NCBI GenBank assembly: GCA_964237235.1
Contig: CAXSGY010000006.1
Span: forward strand, 62,001-126,000
Source: GCA-002050365 sp964237235
GTDB lineage: Bacteria; Acidobacteriota; Blastocatellia; Pyrinomonadales; Pyrinomonadaceae
Direction: 5' to 3'
Length of the DNA stretch: 64,000 nt
Both the position numbers and the translations under genes were made by a program. The notes beneath the pieces were generated by a model. The model worked only from the letters and a program-made list of their open reading frames with translations. It made no database searches and was not told the origin of the DNA. This document shows, piece by piece, positions 1 to 8,089 of the stretch (the stretch's first letter is position 1; every line of letters begins with the position of its first letter).

Positions 1-113
1 CGCAAAAATTTCAATATCAATATGCACTCAAGACCGACGACGGCGGGCGCGAAACACTCTGTTTAAGCAACGGCAAGGAAGAAGAATGTTACTGGCGAGA
101 ACAGGGCGAATGA
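1..113 (+). CDS. C-terminal end of an unidentified protein (partial)
   Basis: An open frame enters from the left edge (codons from position 3) and stops with TGA at 111-113. It encodes about 36 residues ending CYWREQGE. The piece is hydrophilic, with two Cys and an acidic run, and has no motif I recognise. It is probably the end of a gene that starts outside the window. The codon pattern resembles the neighbouring genes, but the piece is too short to identify. Confidence 0.45.
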   Translation, partial: QKFQYQYALKTDDGGRETLCLSNGKEEECYWREQGE

Positions 114-250
114 AAATCGCTTTTGCGGACTAAACGCGCGCCTTTCCGCCTTTATGGAAAATCTCGTTTTATTTTCCGCAGAGATGCAAAGACGCAAAGA
201 AAAACTAATTTTTGACGGTTTGTAATTGAGAAGATAAATTGGAGACTGCA

Positions 251-1525
251 ATGAAAAATTTTAAAGTAATTATCGCTATTTTTATACTTCTGACCACAAT
301 TGATTCTGCGCGCGCGCAAACGAATTTGATTGATGCCAAGCTTCGTTCGGAGACTATCGAATCCATTTTAAAGTTAATCGAAACAAATTACGCGCTGCCG
401 AAAATGGGCGAGCGCATCGTGGCGGACATTCGGGAACGCGAAAAAAAGGGCGAATACGCGACGTTTGCCGACGGCGATAAGCTGGCGCGAAAATTGACCG
501 CGGATATGCAATCAACCAGTCATGATTTGCATTTGCGCCTGCGCTATTCGGCGCAAATTCTGCCGACCGAATCGGAATCGGGCGAACCGCCGAAGGATTG
601 GCTGGAAAAAGAACATCGCCAATTGATGCGCGAAAATTTCGGACTCGCTAAGGTTGATATTTTGAAGGGCAACGTCGGTTTGATTCAATTTGATTATTTC
701 GCTTCGCCGGAAAATTACGCGGCGGCTCTGAATTATGTAGCGAACACCGACGCGCTAATCATTGATTTACGCAATAATCGCGGCAGTCAGGACGGCAACT
801 CGATTCCGTTCGTGTGCAGTTATTTTTTTGAAGAACCGGTTCATCTGAATGATTTTTACTGGCGACCGAACGGCGAATACCGGCAATCCTGGACGCAAAA
901 ACAAGTTCCCGGCAAAAAATATCTCGATAAACCGATTTACGTCTTAACGAGCAATAAAACATTTTCCGGCGGCGAAGAATTCGCCTACGATTTGAAAAAT
1001 TTAAAGCGCGCGACGATTATCGGCGACACGACCGGCGGCGGCGCGCATCCGGGCGGAACGACGCGCATCAACGACCATTTTTCACTCTGGCTGCCCTTGG
1101 GGCGCGCCGAAAATCCGATCACCAAAACCGATTGGGAAGGCACGGGCGTTACGCCGGACGTTCCCGTCCAAGCGACCAAAGCGTTAATTACGGCTTATCT
1201 GGACGCGCTCAATCACAACTTAAAAACGAGCGCAGACGAAGAATGGAGCGGCGAATTAAAAACAATTATTAACGACACGCAGCAGAAATATCGCAGCTTC
1301 AAAATGACCGCATTCACGCTCAAAGGTTACACGGACGCGAAACAGGTTTACGTTACGGGAGCATTTAATTTCTGGTCGCCGCGCATCAACAAAATGACGA
1401 AAACCGGCGACGGCTGGACAGCAAACATCGAACTCGAACCGGGGCAATACGCATATCAATTCGTCGTTGACGACGTGAAAACGCCCGACCCGAAAAATCC
1501 GAAGTCAATTGTGATCGTTGAATAA
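251..1525 (+). CDS. Secreted S41-family peptidase with C-terminal glycogen-binding-like (CBM48/AMPK) domain
   Basis: Predicted 424-residue exported protein. A signal peptide occupies residues 1-23 (MKNFKVIIAIFILL, ending SARAQ). Residues about 130-320 resemble the S41 (IRBP/tricorn-like) serine peptidase core: GNVGLIQFDYF, then ALIIDLRNNRGS, then TSNKTFSGGEEFAYDLKN with the likely nucleophile Ser239, then GDTTGGGAHPGG. Residues about 350-424 have the fold pattern of the CBM48/AMPK-beta glycogen-binding domain (VYVTGAFNFWSP, then GWTANIELEPGQYAYQFVVD). I chose the ATG at 251 because a GGAG lies 6 nt upstream; the in-frame TTG at 239 lacks this. An S41 peptidase joined to this carbohydrate-binding-like domain is unusual. 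The substrate is unknown; a periplasmic or extracellular location is inferred from the signal peptide. Confidence 0.85.
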   Translation: MKNFKVIIAIFILLTTIDSARAQTNLIDAKLRSETIESILKLIETNYALPKMGERIVADIREREKKGEYATFADGDKLARKLTADMQSTSHDLHLRLRYSAQILPTESESGEPPKDWLEKEHRQLMRENFGLAKVDILKGNVGLIQFDYFASPENYAAALNYVANTDALIIDLRNNRGSQDGNSIPFVCSYFFEEPVHLNDFYWRPNGEYRQSWTQKQVPGKKYLDKPIYVLTSNKTFSGGEEFAYDLKNLKRATIIGDTTGGGAHPGGTTRINDHFSLWLPLGRAENPITKTDWEGTGVTPDVPVQATKALITAYLDALNHNLKTSADEEWSGELKTIINDTQQKYRSFKMTAFTLKGYTDAKQVYVTGAFNFWSPRINKMTKTGDGWTANIELEPGQYAYQFVVDDVKTPDPKNPKSIVIVE

Positions 1526-1539
1526 ATCGCTCGATTGAG

Positions 1540-1579
1540 GAAAAGCGAAAATTTTCGCAAAAATTTTCGCTTTTCTTCT
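1540..1579 (+). terminator. Intrinsic terminator after the S41 peptidase gene
   Basis: A 16-bp hairpin (GAAAAGCGAAAATTTT, short loop, then its complement at 1560-1575) lies 15 nt after the stop codon. It is AT-rich at its base and followed by a short T/C-rich stretch. Confidence 0.6.
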
Positions 1580-1694
1580 GTCGGTTGCTTGGAGTGAGCT
1601 GTATTTGAGCGGTGAAAAGTAAAATCTCTTTCGCCGCGTCTATTGAGTTGTCCGAGTAACAACGTTCATTTTAATTATAAAAGTAAAATAAAAA

Positions 1695-2306
1695 TTATTT
1701 TGTTAATAACTCCAGAAAGCGCGATGCCTGATGTGTTTTAAAGCGATACTCAATCTCGCCCGACCATTCCGGCTGAAAAAGATTCGCATTAAAAGCAACT
1801 AACAAAGTCTTCTCGCCTTCGAGTGAAAACTTCATTTTCCGCAAACGTTCGTCGGTTAATGGAACATCAATAATCGGACTCGAACCGTTCAACGCGAGCA
1901 GGCGCGTTTTGGTCAGAGCGATGAGCGACGAAATGGCGATTTTTCGCCAGCCGTCGTATTTTCCGGGACGATGAAAATTGCGGAACGTCGCCGAGCCGCC
2001 GACGTTTTCTGCAAATAAAACAATGCCTTCCGGCTCGAGTTGAGATTTATAAATCGCCGCCGCATTTTTCGCCCGGGCTGAAAAAATCAGCGAAAGAATC
2101 GTGAAGACGAAACCGAGCAAAAAGAAAACGCCTGCCGGAATAAATCCGAAAATCGCTTCGCCGAATTGAACGCGATTGTTCGTTAAAGACGGCAGCAGCA
2201 GACATATCGAGCCGATCACGATTCCCAAAATCAGAAACAAAATTCCGATTTTCAAGCCTGTTTTTCCCATAAAGATTTTTTTCTGGAACGAGCGGTTGCC
2301 GCGCAT
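1695..2306 (-). CDS. Hypothetical two-TM membrane protein
   Basis: A 203-residue protein of unrecognised family. Two hydrophobic helices lie near the N-terminus (KTGLKIGILFLILGIVIG and AGVFFLLGFVFTILSLIF). A soluble domain of about 120 residues follows (ALTKTRLLALNGSSPIIDVPL, then KTLLVAFNANLFQPEWSGEIEY), which is probably cytoplasmic. Met13 (codon at 2268-2270, MGKTGLKIG) could be the true start, because residues 1-12 are basic and not membrane-like and neither start has a convincing ribosome site. It is transcribed towards the S41 gene and away from dnaX. No function can be assigned. Confidence 0.6.
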   Translation of the reverse strand: MRGNRSFQKKIFMGKTGLKIGILFLILGIVIGSICLLLPSLTNNRVQFGEAIFGFIPAGVFFLLGFVFTILSLIFSARAKNAAAIYKSQLEPEGIVLFAENVGGSATFRNFHRPGKYDGWRKIAISSLIALTKTRLLALNGSSPIIDVPLTDERLRKMKFSLEGEKTLLVAFNANLFQPEWSGEIEYRFKTHQASRFLELLTK

Positions 2307-2539
2307 TCAGAATCACTGCGACGGACGCGAATATATAACTGCAATCGAAACTTTTTGTCAAAGCGGGCAAAATTTCATCGCTCAAAGTATCAGAATACTA
2401 TGCAAAAATAAAATTCCATATCTGATAATGTACCGGTCACTTGTTTTTATAGAGTGATATTGAGTGATAGAATACTTCGTAAAATCTATTCGGAAACACT
2501 CGAAACTTATTTGGCGGGTGTCAACAAAACAAGTCGTCT

Positions 2540-4429
2540 ATGTCGTATCAGGTCATCGCCCGCAAGTGGCGACCGCAAACTTTTGAAGAAGTTACCGGGC
2601 AGGAAGCGATTACGCGCACGCTTCGCAACGCGGTCGAACACGACCGACTTCATCACGCCTATCTTTTTTCCGGCGCGCGCGGAGTCGGCAAAACAACGAC
2701 TGCCCGCCTGCTCGCCAAAGCCTTAAATTGTCATAAGACGGACAAACCGAATCCGCAGCCGTGCGTGCCGAATGATGAAACGGCGTGCGTTTCGTGCGTG
2801 GAAATTTCCGAAAGCCGTTCGATTGACGTTCTGGAATTCGACGCGGCATCGCACACGAAGGTCGAGGAAATCCGCGACATTATTTTAGAAAGCATTAACA
2901 TCAATCCGGCGCGCGACCGCTATAAAATTTTTATTATTGACGAAGTTCATATGCTATCCACTTCGTCGTTCAATGCGCTTTTAAAAACCCTGGAAGAACC
3001 GCCGCCGCGCGTCGCCTTTATCATGGCGACGACCGAGCTGCACAAAGTTCCCGACACGATTTTGTCGCGCTGTCAGGAATTCGAGTTTCGCACGATTCCG
3101 ACGCAGAAAATTTTCGACCGCTTAAAAATTATCGCCGACGCGGAAAAAATCAACGTCAACGGCGATGCTCTGCGGGAAATCGCGCGTTCGGGCGAAGGCT
3201 CGATGCGCGACGCGCAGTCGAATTTCGATCAGGTCATCAGCTTTTCCGGCGAACAAATCGAAAGCAAAGATGTCGTCGTCGCGCTCGGGTTAGCCGGTTC
3301 GGAACAGCTCGTCAAAATCGCCCGAGCGATTGCCGGAAACAAACCTTCGGACGCGCTCGAAACGGTTGATGATTTAATCGGGCGCGGGCAGGATTTGCGA
3401 AATTTCTGCCGCGATCTTTTATCGTTTTTCCGCGACCTTCTGATTTTCAAAATGGCGGGCGACAGCGAGCATCTGCTCGACACGGCGATTCTCAGCCGCG
3501 CCGAATTGGAAGAAAATTCGGCGGCGTTTTCGGAGAGCGATTTAATCAGATTTTTTAATTCGTTATCGGAAACCGAATCGAAATTACGCGAAGCGACGCA
3601 GCCGCGTTACGTTTTGGAAATCGGTTTGGTGAAATTAATCGAAATGCGCCGCGTCCAGCCGATTGAAAAAATTCTGGAGCGTCTGGCAAAGCTCGAAATG
3701 CTCTCTGCGAACGGAAATTTTCAAACCGAACCGGCTAATTTAGAACCGAATGTCGAAAAGCCTTCGGAAAAAAAAACTCTAAAGATTGATTTTCCGCTCG
3801 AAGAAGTTCCGTTTCCCTTTTCAACCAATCAAAACATCGCGGTCGAAGGCAAAAAATCCGACGCTCCGCCTGAAATTACTGCTGAAAAAATCGCCGACGA
3901 GACGAACGGTGCGGTTTTTGAAATTGATTATTTCGCCGCCGCTCCGATTCAATCCGAAACTCAAATTGAAACCGAACCGATTTTAACGTTTGCCGAACGC
4001 GCGGCTCGAACAATCGAAGCGATGCCGATTAAATTGCCGCCGATTTCTTCGGAAGAACTCGAACACATCGAAGACGCTTGGCTCGACGACGCTTTCGAGC
4101 GCAAGCTGCAAACGCTCGGCGACGATTTGGCTCCGCTCAAAAACGCCGCGCAAATCGTCGAGCTGCTGCTCGGCGACAATCAGCAAAACACCTTCGCGGC
4201 GCGGATGGAAATCTCCAACGGCGGCGCGGCGGTCGCCCCCGCCAAAATCAAACCGAATTTCTCAATTCCCGATTTTGATGAAGAAAACGAACCGCCGGAA
4301 ATGCCCGTTCTGCCCGAAAATCCGACCGAAGAAGAAATGCGCCGCTACGCCGAAAATCATCCGATTGTCAGAAAATTGCTCAAAACCTTTCGCGGGCAAA
4401 TCGTCGAAGTAAAACGCATCGAAAAATAG
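2540..4429 (+). CDS. dnaX: DNA polymerase III subunits gamma and tau
   Basis: Clamp-loader ATPase, 629 residues. The AAA+ module is at the N-terminus: Walker A GARGVGKTTTARLL (residues about 45-58), four zinc-binding Cys between residues about 65 and 95 (CHKTD..C..CVSC), Walker B IFIIDEVHML and sensor/SRC motif LSRCQEFEFR. Domain III runs to about residue 370. A poorly conserved acidic linker precedes a tau-like C-terminal segment (HPIVRKLLKTFRGQIVEV). A run of nine A residues at 3768-3776 (codons 410-413) sits at the ATPase/linker boundary. A slip in either direction reaches a stop within five codons, which would give a gamma form of about 413-416 residues. No clear ribosome site precedes the ATG. 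It is monocistronic by spacing. Confidence 0.95.
   Translation: MSYQVIARKWRPQTFEEVTGQEAITRTLRNAVEHDRLHHAYLFSGARGVGKTTTARLLAKALNCHKTDKPNPQPCVPNDETACVSCVEISESRSIDVLEFDAASHTKVEEIRDIILESININPARDRYKIFIIDEVHMLSTSSFNALLKTLEEPPPRVAFIMATTELHKVPDTILSRCQEFEFRTIPTQKIFDRLKIIADAEKINVNGDALREIARSGEGSMRDAQSNFDQVISFSGEQIESKDVVVALGLAGSEQLVKIARAIAGNKPSDALETVDDLIGRGQDLRNFCRDLLSFFRDLLIFKMAGDSEHLLDTAILSRAELEENSAAFSESDLIRFFNSLSETESKLREATQPRYVLEIGLVKLIEMRRVQPIEKILERLAKLEMLSANGNFQTEPANLEPNVEKPSEKKTLKIDFPLEEVPFPFSTNQNIAVEGKKSDAPPEITAEKIADETNGAVFEIDYFAAAPIQSETQIETEPILTFAERAARTIEAMPIKLPPISSEELEHIEDAWLDDAFERKLQTLGDDLAPLKNAAQIVELLLGDNQQNTFAARMEISNGGAAVAPAKIKPNFSIPDFDEENEPPEMPVLPENPTEEEMRRYAENHPIVRKLLKTFRGQIVEVKRIEK
3767..3789 (+). 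promoter_or_regulatory. Candidate programmed slippage site producing the gamma subunit
   Basis: GAA AAA AAA ACT is a run of nine A at codons 410-413 of dnaX. A shift to the -1 frame (or one extra A in the mRNA) reads Asn-Ser-Lys-Asp then TGA at 3787-3789. A shift to the +1 frame (or one missing A) reads Leu then TAA at 3780-3782. A comparable A9 run in Thermus thermophilus dnaX causes transcriptional slippage, and E. coli dnaX uses an A-rich ribosomal frameshift. No obvious upstream stimulator or downstream stem-loop is visible here. Confidence 0.6.
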
Positions 4430-4446
4430 CAAAAATTTTCGATGCG
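4415..4446. terminator. Hairpin across the dnaX stop codon
   Basis: Perfect 11-bp inverted repeat: CGCATCGAAAA at 4415-4425 and its complement at 4436-4446, with the stop codon in the loop. There is no U-tract after it, so it may be an mRNA 3' stabiliser or a Rho-assisted end rather than a classical terminator. Confidence 0.4.
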
Positions 4447-4515
4447 CCCGCCCAAAATTTTTGAAACAAATAAAAACCTTCGTCGTTAATTATTAACAGA
4501 GGTGAGTTTTTAATT

Positions 4516-4725
4516 ATGCGAGAACCGTGGATTGCAGGTATTTTAAGTCTTTTAGTTCCCGGAGTTGGACAAATCTATAACGGTAGAATTATTATCGGCG
4601 TAATTTGGCTTGTTCTGACGGGTGTTTCGTGGATTGGTTCGGCTGGTTTTTTCGGCTGGGTGATGCATTTAATTGCCGCCTGGAGCGCTTACAGCTATGC
4701 CAAAGACAATCCGATTAGAAACTGA
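4516..4725 (+). CDS. Small membrane protein, TM2-like
   Basis: A 69-residue protein with two or three hydrophobic segments. The N-terminal pattern (AGILSLLVPGVGQIYNGR, followed by VIWLVLTGVSWIG) is the Pro-Gly-X-Gly-Gln-X-Tyr-Asn-Gly motif typical of TM2-domain and related small membrane proteins. The function of these is unknown. A good ribosome site (AGAGGTGA at about 4499-4506) precedes the ATG. A strong terminator follows, so it is probably a single-gene transcript. Confidence 0.75.
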   Translation: MREPWIAGILSLLVPGVGQIYNGRIIIGVIWLVLTGVSWIGSAGFFGWVMHLIAAWSAYSYAKDNPIRN

Positions 4726-4750
4726 CATTCTATTCATACAATCCTCCTTT

Positions 4751-4785
4751 GCCCTGTCGTCTGCGGAGACGACGGGGCTTTTTTG
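4751..4785 (+). terminator. Intrinsic terminator after the TM2-like gene
   Basis: GCCCTGTCGTCT, loop GCGG, then AGACGACGGGGC (one T-G pair in a 12-bp stem), followed directly by six T. This is a classical rho-independent terminator 25 nt after the stop codon. Confidence 0.9.
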
Positions 4786-4881
4786 TTTTCCAAACCGGAC
4801 GATTTAACGTATTATTAAACAATTCATTGCAAAATTCGATTTTTAAATTTTGTGTAATCCCGATTTTCGCAATGCGTCTGT

Positions 4882-5484
4882 ATGGTTAAAGAAGGAATTC
4901 CGTTCATCGCCGCGCCGTTTGTCATCGCCTTGATTTTCGCGTATTTTCACATTTGGGCGGGCGTTTTCGCCTTCGTCGCGCTCGCGCTTTTTATGATGTA
5001 TTTCTTCCGCGATCCGCGCCGGGCGGTTCCGTCGGAAGCGAACATCGTCGTGTCCGCCGCCGACGGCAAAGTTACGCGCGTCGAAGAATTGGAGAAGGGC
5101 AAATTCGTCAGCGTTTTTCTGTCGCCGCTCGACGTGCATATCAACCGCGCGCCGATTGCCGGAAAAATCGTCAAGGTCGAAAAATTTCAAGGCAGAAAAG
5201 CTCCGGCGACGAGCAACGAAGCGAGTCAGACGAACGAGCGCAACGCGATTACGATTGAAGGCGAAAAAATGACCGTCGTCTGCACGCAGATTGTCGGCAT
5301 TCTCGCCCGCCGCATCGTCTGCTGGAATAAAACGGGCGACGATTTGAACATCGGCGAAAAATACGGCTTAATCAAATTCGGCTCGCGCACCGATTTACTG
5401 ATGCCGAAAAACGTCGAAGTTTTCGTCAAGGTCGGCGACCGTGTCACGGGCGGCGAAACGATTATCGGCAGATTAAACGAATAA
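4882..5484 (+). CDS. psd: Phosphatidylserine decarboxylase (short, pyruvoyl-dependent type)
   Basis: A 200-residue membrane-associated proenzyme that converts phosphatidylserine to phosphatidylethanolamine. Two hydrophobic helices are at residues about 7-45. The conserved core includes FLSPLDVHINRAPI and the C-terminal Gly167-Ser168 (KFGSRTDLLMP). The chain is self-cleaved there to make the pyruvoyl cofactor from the Ser. The length matches the short bacterial/archaeal-type subfamily rather than the 300-residue E. coli form. An ATG at 4872 leads to a stop after five codons, so 4882 is the start. pssA follows after 22 nt, giving both steps of the pathway in one operon. Confidence 0.92.
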   Translation: MVKEGIPFIAAPFVIALIFAYFHIWAGVFAFVALALFMMYFFRDPRRAVPSEANIVVSAADGKVTRVEELEKGKFVSVFLSPLDVHINRAPIAGKIVKVEKFQGRKAPATSNEASQTNERNAITIEGEKMTVVCTQIVGILARRIVCWNKTGDDLNIGEKYGLIKFGSRTDLLMPKNVEVFVKVGDRVTGGETIIGRLNE

Positions 5485-5506
5485 ACACCAAATAAAAAAT
5501 AATTCG

Positions 5507-6382
5507 ATGGAAGAGCAAACGACCGCGCCGCATAAAGGCTTGAAAAAAGGTTTATATCTGCTTCCGACGGCGTTTACGGCGGCAAATATCGCAATGGGTT
5601 TTCTGGCGGTTTTATCTTCGGCGCGCGGTTTTCAGCTTATTCCGACGAGTCCCGAACAAGCGGCGATTTATTTCGGTTACGCCGCTAAAGCCGTCGCGCT
5701 CGCCATTCTGTTCGATACGCTCGACGGTCGCGTCGCCCGTATGACGCGCACTTCGACCGAAATCGGCGTGCAGTTGGATTCTTTGGCGGACGTTTTGACG
5801 TTCGGCATCGCGCCGACGATTTTGATGTATTCCTGGGCAATCGGCGCGACGTTCCGCGAATCCGACGCGCTGCATACGTTCGGCGTGTTTATTTTGTTTA
5901 TGTATATAATGTGCGGCGCATTTCGTTTGGCGAGATTTAACTTGCAGGCGACGCGCCCGCGCGTTCTGCTCGAAGGCACGCCGAAGGTTGATAAGAAAAA
6001 CTTTATCGGTCTGCCGATTCCGCCCGCCGCCGGACTGCTCGCTTCGATTGTTTACCTGCATCCGCTTCCGCTCAACATTTTCGACGATTATTTCGCGCGC
6101 CTCTACACGATTTTGATGATGGTTTTGATCGTCGGTCTGGGGCTTTTGATGGTCAGCACGATTCGCTACACGAGCTTTAAATCGGTCGGCAAGGGCAGAC
6201 ACAGCATTTATGTTCTTTTAATCGTCGCCGCGCTCGGAATGCTCGTTTGGCTTTACTCGCAACAGATGCTTTTCGGCATCGCGCTCGCTTACGTCGCGCA
6301 CGGAATTATCTGGTATCTGGCGGACTTTTTGAATCCGCGCAAAAAGCGTTACGTCGCCGATAAAAATGTCGAAAATGTCTAA
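5507..6382 (+). CDS. pssA: CDP-diacylglycerol--serine O-phosphatidyltransferase
   Basis: A 291-residue inner-membrane enzyme that makes phosphatidylserine from CDP-diacylglycerol and serine, supplying the decarboxylase encoded just upstream. The CDP-alcohol phosphotransferase signature D-G-x2-A-R-x8-G-x3-D-x3-D is intact at residues about 70-95 (DTLDGRVARM, then IGVQLDSLAD). Six to eight hydrophobic segments follow (for example LYTILMMVLIVGLGLLMV and IYVLLIVAALGMLVWLY). The basic C-terminus (NPRKKRYVADK) is probably cytoplasmic. It lies in one operon with psd and the small downstream gene. Confidence 0.95.
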   Translation: MEEQTTAPHKGLKKGLYLLPTAFTAANIAMGFLAVLSSARGFQLIPTSPEQAAIYFGYAAKAVALAILFDTLDGRVARMTRTSTEIGVQLDSLADVLTFGIAPTILMYSWAIGATFRESDALHTFGVFILFMYIMCGAFRLARFNLQATRPRVLLEGTPKVDKKNFIGLPIPPAAGLLASIVYLHPLPLNIFDDYFARLYTILMMVLIVGLGLLMVSTIRYTSFKSVGKGRHSIYVLLIVAALGMLVWLYSQQMLFGIALAYVAHGIIWYLADFLNPRKKRYVADKNVENV

Positions 6383-6388
6383 TGTTTT

Positions 6389-6628
6389 ATGAACGATAAA
6401 TTTATCCAACGAATTTTCGGAGTGCTTTATATCCTGATAGCGGTTTACACGATGGATTTCAGCCATTGGAAAGGCGCGGCAATCTTTTTTATGCTTTCGC
6501 TGGCGGGCGCGAATTCGATTTTGAAAACAAGCGAATCGGAATTTAATCAAAAATTAGCGACGGTTTGCCGCCGGACGGCTTTGGTTATAACGATTTTCAC
6601 GCTCGCTCGAATGCTTTTTCAAATTTAA
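6389..6628 (+). CDS. Small hypothetical membrane protein
   Basis: 79 residues with about three hydrophobic stretches (IFGVLYILIAVYTM, AAIFFMLSLAGANSIL, TALVITIFTLARMLF). I do not recognise the family. It starts 7 nt after the pssA stop, so it is probably translated from the same mRNA. Its stop lies only 9 nt from the converging O-antigen-ligase gene, leaving no room for separate terminators. Confidence 0.6.
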   Translation: MNDKFIQRIFGVLYILIAVYTMDFSHWKGAAIFFMLSLAGANSILKTSESEFNQKLATVCRRTALVITIFTLARMLFQI

Positions 6629-6637
6629 TCTTTTCTT

Positions 6638-8032
6638 TTATTCGGGTTTAGTTCTTCGTCTTCCCTTTTCAATCGGGGTAATGCTTGCCGCGCGGCGTTT
6701 TTTGTTTTCTCGCGGCTGCGCGTCCGGTTCGTCATCGGGCAATTTATTGCCGCTCGCCACGACGAGCGACACGAGCGTCAGGAACAAAAGCGCGACTGCC
6801 GTCGTGTGCAGAACGAAATCGAAAAGGCTGTGAACGAGAACGGCGAAACAACCGGCGAACGCGCCGACCGCAATGCCGCGCCGGAACTGATTCGGCACAT
6901 TGGAATTTTGAAAACCGATGCGAAAAAATTTAAACAGAAAAAATCCGCCCAATATTAAACCGATAATTCCCGCCGTCGCCAAAACTTCCAGATAATCGTT
7001 GTGCGCCTGTTCGACGCGCCCTACGCCGTTCAGAGTATCGAACGGCGTGTAAGCCATTCCGAACGCGCCGAAGCCCGCGCCGAGCGGAAAATTATGCCGC
7101 ATGACGCTTAAAGCGACGCTCCAGATATGCGTTCGATTCGACGAAAAATCGTCGGAAGCCGCTGTTTCCGCCAATCTCGAAAGCGAAGATTCGCCGCCGA
7201 TCAAAATCGAACCGACAACGATGGTCGCGACGAGCAACACGCCTAAACCGATTTTTAAAATGAACTGATTATAATTTTTCGTCTTCGTCGTCAAAATAAT
7301 TAAAAAGAAAATGCCCGCCAAAAGCGCAATCAAACCGCCGCGCGAACCGCTTAAAATAAGCGCGATGCCCATCAGAGCAATCGCCGTGATATAAAGCAGC
7401 CGGCGGTCTTTGCCGACCGCGCCGGTGAACATCAAACCGAGCGGCAGACAGAAGGTCATCTCCATATAAGCCGCGAAATTATGGCGGTTGACGAATGAAC
7501 CGAACGGCTGCGCGTAAGGCACGTCGTAAACACCATAAATTTTAGACGGGCTGAGAACGGCTTGCAGAATGGCGAAAAAAGCGAACGCGAAACCGAAGAC
7601 GGTAATCGTCGCGGCAAGCGTCCTGATCCTTTTCGCACTGTCCACAAACGCGAGCATCGCGGCGAAAAATATCAACAGACCGAGAAAATAAACAGCGGTG
7701 TTACGAGTGGCGAACGGTTCGAGCGAAATCGTCCGCGGAATATCGGAAACGCCCGCCGTTTCCGCCAATGTTCCAAACGGAATAATTTGAATAACCGCAT
7801 ACAAAACGGCGGCAGCAAGCGGAATTTGGAGCGCAGTGCGATTAAAGCGCAGAGTTCCGCTCGTAAAAGCATCAATTGCCCACAAAATCAGGACAGTTGC
7901 CGCGATGATGTAGAAAATGGCGAGCGTCGGCTGATGCACCGTTCCGTAAGCCAGAGTGGTGAAGATATTTGTCGCGCAAAACAGAAAAAATAGAATACTG
8001 CTCGCCCGGGTTGTTTCGATTTCTCTTATCAT
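6638..8032 (-). CDS. O-antigen ligase / polymerase family membrane protein (Wzy_C)
   Basis: A 464-residue polytopic inner-membrane protein with about 11-12 hydrophobic helices. The family signature sits in the large periplasmic loop (HNFPLGAGFGAFGMAY, then VEQAHNDYLEVLATAGIIGL). The conserved RHNFAAYMEM and LSGSRGGLIALL segments lie earlier. WaaL/Wzy_C proteins join or polymerise undecaprenyl-linked glycans on the periplasmic face. The tail is highly basic and cytoplasmic (ENKKRRAAS, KGRRRTK). It lies 57 nt downstream of the TPR protein and follows a sugar aminotransferase, which supports a role in surface polysaccharide assembly. Whether it acts as ligase or polymerase cannot be told from sequence. 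Confidence 0.88.
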   Translation of the reverse strand: MIREIETTRASSILFFLFCATNIFTTLAYGTVHQPTLAIFYIIAATVLILWAIDAFTSGTLRFNRTALQIPLAAAVLYAVIQIIPFGTLAETAGVSDIPRTISLEPFATRNTAVYFLGLLIFFAAMLAFVDSAKRIRTLAATITVFGFAFAFFAILQAVLSPSKIYGVYDVPYAQPFGSFVNRHNFAAYMEMTFCLPLGLMFTGAVGKDRRLLYITAIALMGIALILSGSRGGLIALLAGIFFLIILTTKTKNYNQFILKIGLGVLLVATIVVGSILIGGESSLSRLAETAASDDFSSNRTHIWSVALSVMRHNFPLGAGFGAFGMAYTPFDTLNGVGRVEQAHNDYLEVLATAGIIGLILGGFFLFKFFRIGFQNSNVPNQFRRGIAVGAFAGCFAVLVHSLFDFVLHTTAVALLFLTLVSLVVASGNKLPDDEPDAQPRENKKRRAASITPIEKGRRRTKPE

Positions 8033-8089
8033 CGTTCGCTCGCGGTCAACCGGAGAAAATTAAATTAATTTTTACCGCGCGTTTCTTAA

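Noticed and set aside
2307..2539. Possible small stable RNA (SRP-type) upstream of dnaX
   Set aside because: I looked for the conserved SRP loop sequences and tRNA-like ends and found neither. The region is AT-rich without a stable fold.
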